Source: an uncultured Lachnospiraceae bacterium
Lineage (GTDB): Bacteria; Bacillota; Clostridia; Lachnospirales; Lachnospiraceae
Direction: 5' to 3'
DNA: 12,361 bases
Assembly: GCA_910585075.1 (NCBI GenBank)
Contig: CAJUED010000041.1
Span: 1 to 12,361 of the forward strand
The notes under the pieces were generated by a model. It had not been told where the DNA came from. It did not search any database and was given only the letters and a program-made list of their open reading frames with translations. Of this stretch, positions 11,742 through 12,361 are shown piece after piece. Each line of letters starts with the position of its first letter. Within the stretch, counting starts at the first letter, position 1. The position numbers were made by a program, and so were the translations under genes.

Positions 11742-12361
11742 TCAACCTTTGGAATTATACTTTCCTCCAAGCAATGTGTCAAAAATGTCGCTCCCATATT
11801 GATTATAACTGTAATTCCCTGCATATATGCTTTTATTCACTACCGCCAGGTTCGTTTCCGCATTGGATATAACGTTCTCAGCGCGTTTTCCGATATCATC
11901 CACGAAGCTGCCTTCGGAACCCAAAACCTTCTTTAAGGTTTCCGCATCCGCTTCCTTTAAGAGCTCCTGATCAAGTGAAAGGGTACCGTCCTCCTTCTGG
12001 GTGATGCCAAGCTTTTCCAAATCCTTTTGGGCATTTTTGAAGTAGCCCATCATTTGTTTTAAGTAAAGCTCATTGACCTTGCCCTGCTCGTCGTTCATGC
12101 TCTTAATCATTGCATTGTAGTCTTCAATCAGCGAGACGGTCTCCTTGCGCACCTCTACCTTGTACTCGGCAATCTCGTCCTCCGACATTTCATCCCAGTC
12201 CTTTTCAGGCCAGAGCAGAAGATTCTTGGCGTGCTTTTTCACATTCTCCGCCGCACCCTTCATGTTGGTGTAATTTTCCTTTGTTTTCAGGTCCGCTTCG
12301 CTTACCTTGTTATTCTGCGCATTCGCTTTATTTTTTACGCCTTCAAGCGCGCTGTTCTTAT
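11742..12361 (-). CDS. Helical protein of unknown function, 5' end outside the window
   Basis: The frame stays open from the stop at 11742 to the window edge, so at least 205 residues are visible. The ATG at 12263 is probably internal: no well-spaced ribosome binding site precedes it, and the upstream codons (KNSALEGVKNKANAQNNKV onward) look coding. The visible part is highly charged and mostly alpha-helical, with few hydrophobic runs and no membrane segment. The C-terminal third, beginning GTLSLDQELLKEADAETLKKVLGS, followed by FVDDIGKRAENVISNAETNL, has the rhythm of the C-terminal domain of flagellar cap protein FliD, where 'GTLslDe.kl..al..dp..v..lf' precedes a helix. This is weak, and no other flagellar gene is nearby. 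It ends in a Gly/Ser/Tyr-rich tail. Confidence 0.7.
   Translation of the reverse strand, partial: KNSALEGVKNKANAQNNKVSEADLKTKENYTNMKGAAENVKKHAKNLLLWPEKDWDEMSEDEIAEYKVEVRKETVSLIEDYNAMIKSMNDEQGKVNELYLKQMMGYFKNAQKDLEKLGITQKEDGTLSLDQELLKEADAETLKKVLGSEGSFVDDIGKRAENVISNAETNLAVVNKSIYAGNYSYNQYGSDIFDTLLGGKYNSKG

Noticed and set aside
1..12361. CRISPR array, rRNA or tRNA genes
   Set aside because: No regularly spaced direct repeats, no conserved rRNA segments and no cloverleaf with a terminal CCA were recognised on either strand.

Overview
The window reads as chromosomal DNA of an anaerobic Clostridia-class Firmicute, most likely a Lachnospiraceae relative. This rests on strong AGGAGG-type ribosome binding sites, a canonical S10 ribosomal operon, ferredoxin-linked 2-oxoacid oxidation, and a PerR/rubrerythrin peroxide-defence pair. 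The family name is an inference from protein flavour, not a database match.

Layout. (1) Positions 1-4388, minus strand: the first part of the S10 ribosomal operon in its usual order, rpsJ-rplC-rplD-rplW-rplB-rpsS-rplV-rpsC, with the first codons of rplP at the window edge. Starts are set by good Shine-Dalgarno sites, and several genes overlap by one base (TAATG). (2) Positions 4389-4764: an about 300-nt leader full of inverted repeats, a near-consensus sigma-A promoter with an A-tract, and a 10-bp-period direct repeat, all upstream of rpsJ. (3) Positions 4886-8307, minus strand: a two-gene 2-oxoacid:ferredoxin oxidoreductase operon. A gamma-delta fusion (with two 4Fe-4S ferredoxin motifs) is followed, with a TAGTG overlap, by an alpha-beta fusion that binds thiamine diphosphate. 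An 11-bp inverted repeat spans the putative promoter and the ribosome binding site. (4) Positions 8430-9523, minus strand: a multi-pass membrane protein and, upstream of it, a small soluble protein that may be of the SUKH (SMI1/KNR4) type. (5) Positions 9561-10545: a secreted, lipid-anchored cyclophilin whose flanks carry a 36-bp inverted repeat and repeat-like hairpins. (6) Positions 10557-11651: a divergent control region with overlapping promoters, followed by perR and rbr on the plus strand. Two overlapping Per-box-like palindromes lie on the perR -10 region. (7) Positions 11689-12361: a perfect 9-bp terminator hairpin and the 3' part of a helical protein gene of uncertain identity, running off the window on the minus strand.

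How the parts work together. The ribosomal genes are ordinary housekeeping. The oxidoreductase would feed reduced ferredoxin and acyl-CoA into anaerobic energy metabolism. PerR with rubrerythrin protects such oxygen-sensitive iron-sulfur enzymes from peroxide, and the promoter sequence suggests autoregulation.

The parts least explained by known annotation are the structured RNA upstream of rpsJ, the inverted-repeat-flanked cyclophilin cassette, the inverted repeat over the oxidoreductase start, and the unusual two-fusion architecture of the oxidoreductase. I saw no complete mobile element, CRISPR array, rRNA or tRNA, and no clear evidence of an entirely new system.
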